DNA from: an uncultured Clostridia bacterium
Lineage (GTDB): Bacteria > Bacillota > Clostridia > Oscillospirales > Acutalibacteraceae
Length of the DNA stretch: 64,000 bases
Reading direction: 5' to 3'
NCBI GenBank assembly: GCA_944376655.1
Contig: CALWDJ010000005.1
Location: 1 to 64,000, forward strand
Shown here in pieces: positions 63,041 through 64,000 of the stretch. The translations under genes and the position numbers were made by a program. The notes beneath the pieces are model-generated. The model was given only the letters and a program-made list of their open reading frames with translations. It was not told the DNA's origin and ran no database searches. The number at the start of each line of letters is the position of its first letter. Position 1 is the first letter of the stretch.

Positions 63041-63379
63041 TGAGAGTGTCGGAAAAATCGACACTCTCCCCCGTGGGAATGCCGTTCGCTCGAAAATCTT
63101 TGATTTTCGGACTGCACTCCCTACTCTTGCGGTACCCGAAAAAAATTTATGCCCTAAGCGCGTATTTTTTTCGACCGCGGCGCCATAACAAGCTCTTTTA
63201 TTCCGCCACTGGCGGCAATCGCTTGTTAAGCTCCGCCAATACCACCCCTGTGCCCTTGAAAAACCGCTTGCCAAGCGGTTTTTCGCTTACAAGGTGTTTT
63301 TCTGCCGCGCCTGTCGCCGGAAAAACAAAATGCGGCTATTCGCCGCAAAAAATCAAATTTTAGGTTTATCGACAGACTG
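63041..63379 (+). repeat. interspersed hairpin repeat, copy D (with extra internal segment)
   Basis: A 339-nt copy with the common left end TGAGAGTGTCGG and right end ATCGACAGACTG. Between the GACTGCACTC block and CCGCCAATACCACCCC it carries about 110 extra nt (roughly 63120-63232). That segment has two further stem-loops: CGAAAAAAAT with ATTTTTTTCG, and AACAAGC with GCTTGTT around CCGCC/GGCGG. With its flanks it accounts for most of the 507-nt gap between trpZ and rnfC. Confidence 0.9.
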
Positions 63380-63380
63380 A

Positions 63381-63425
63381 GGACGGCTCTGCCTTATGCG
63401 GCGGAGCTGTCCTGCTGCTTTTTTT
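63381..63425 (+). terminator. terminator of trpXYZ, right flanking hairpin of repeat copy D
   Basis: GGACGGCTCTGC pairs with GCGGAGCTGTCC (63381-63412), followed by CTGCTGCTTTTTTT. It is the intact twin of the hairpin at 63009 and carries the T run that makes a working terminator. Confidence 0.8.
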
Positions 63426-63448
63426 ATAAAGCGGGCGCATTTTATTTC

Positions 63449-63477
63449 TTGAAAAAACGGCTTATTTATTGTATTAT
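63449..63477 (+). promoter_or_regulatory. promoter of rnfC
   Basis: TTGAAA (63449-63454), a 17-nt spacer and TATTAT (63472-63477), about 34 nt before the rnfC start. Confidence 0.78.
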
Positions 63478-63510
63478 TAAAAGGTATAAATTTTTTCTCA
63501 AAGGAGAAGA

Positions 63511-64000
63511 ATGATGGACGGCAAGGAAAATATATTAAGCCCCGCAGGGCGTATCAGAGGCGGCGTCACATTGCCTCACCTTAAAGGCACGGCGGACAGT
63601 GAAAGCGTCATAATGCCGCCTCCGGCAACGGTCAGAATACCTATGCGGCAGCATATCGGCGCTCCGGCGGAGCCGGTAGTTAACGCGGGCGATAAGGTTT
63701 TTGTCGGCACGCTGATAGGCAAGGCCGGAGGCTATGTCAGCGCTCCGGTGCATTCGAGCGTGTCAGGAATGGTAAAAGGAATAGAGGAATATTCGGTAGG
63801 CGGTCAGAGCTGCAAGTGCGTTGTGATAGAGTCTGACGGTCTAATGGAGCCTGATCCGTCTCTTTCATCTTTCAATGCGGAAACAAGAGCGGATATAGCA
63901 GAAGCCTGTGACAAGTGCGGTCTTGTAGGACTCGGCGGCGCCGGATTTCCTACAAAGGTTAAGCTTTCGTATTCCGATGATACGAAGATTGACACGCTTA
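63511..64000 (+). CDS. rnfC: Rnf electron transport complex subunit C, N-terminal part (partial)
   Basis: The frame is open from ATG 63511 (or ATG 63514) to the window end, 163 codons. It starts MMDGKENILSPAGRIRGGVTLPHLKG and has the barrel-sandwich segment APVHSSVSGMVKGIE and the nucleotide/flavin motif GLVGLGGAGFPT, all typical of RnfC. Rnf couples ferredoxin oxidation with NAD reduction to ion pumping across the membrane. AAAGGAG lies just upstream with its own promoter. The Fe-S motifs would be beyond the window. Confidence 0.9.
   Translation, partial: MMDGKENILSPAGRIRGGVTLPHLKGTADSESVIMPPPATVRIPMRQHIGAPAEPVVNAGDKVFVGTLIGKAGGYVSAPVHSSVSGMVKGIEEYSVGGQSCKCVVIESDGLMEPDPSLSSFNAETRADIAEACDKCGLVGLGGAGFPTKVKLSYSDDTKIDTL

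Noticed and set aside
1..64000. CRISPR array, tRNA or rRNA gene, insertion sequence, prophage
   Set aside because: No regularly spaced repeats, cloverleaf-like sequences, rRNA-like stretches, transposase or phage genes were recognised on reading both strands. This was by eye, without a covariance search.

Overview
The window is a chromosomal segment of an anaerobic, low-to-moderate GC Firmicute. It is most likely a member of Clostridia near Ruminococcaceae/Oscillospirales, inferred from gene content rather than from any search. The supporting signs are a T-box riboswitch, pyruvate formate-lyase, an Rnf complex gene, a BlaI/M56 pair, an RsgI-like anti-sigma factor, a meso-DAP type MurE, and strong Shine-Dalgarno sites with frequent GTG/TTG starts. 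Most promoters have canonical -35/-10 boxes with 17-bp spacers. I see no prophage, insertion sequence transposase, CRISPR array, rRNA or tRNA.

Layout. (1) 1-10399: tightly packed arginine operon argH(end)-argC-argJ-argB-argD-argF-carA-carB. The carB gene runs in frame into a complete diaminopimelate epimerase (DapF) domain. (2) 10400-12608: minus-strand aroK, UPF0210 and ACT-domain genes. (3) 12700-16675: a small hydrolase, then pflB-pflA. (4) 16868-23074: a regulator with a C-terminal winged helix and two unusual ABC exporters, each with an N-terminal extension and zinc ribbon, flanking a DUF1854 gene. (5) 23270-26779: ferredoxin and Crp/Fnr genes (divergent), then an ECF sigma factor with an RsgI-like anti-sigma carrying three PepSY domains. 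(6) 26971-31088: comEC-like, holA, toprim nuclease and WYL regulator. (7) 31204-37140: DUF1846 protein, PocR/AraC regulator divergent from a NahK-like sugar kinase, ruvX, a histidine phosphatase and a D-2-hydroxyacid dehydrogenase. (8) 37277-42538: PTS IIC-like protein, nth, pyridoxal kinase, tcdA, and a BlaI/M56 pair with two visible operators. (9) 42718-55457: division and cell-wall (dcw) cluster mraZ-rsmH-ftsL-ftsI-murE-mraY-ftsW-murG-murA-ftsQ-ftsZ. (10) 55590-59847: a 2-hydroxyacyl-CoA dehydratase-type activase and its partner, apparently one long protein split into two coupled genes. (11) 59854-63003: a tryptophan-specifier T-box leader followed by trpXYZ, an ABC importer. (12) 63511-64000: start of rnfC.

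Two things stand out. First, between the T-box terminator and trpX there is a 10-codon reading frame with its own Shine-Dalgarno site and a Trp codon. It lies in the loop of a 12-bp inverted repeat, and the 3' arm could instead pair with the trpX ribosome site. This suggests a second, translational layer of tryptophan control. Second, a modular hairpin-rich repeat occurs four times (13.4, 34.8, 44.8 and 63.1 kb). Two copies are bracketed by near-identical locus-specific hairpins, and one sits inside the dcw operon carrying a terminator-like stem-loop.
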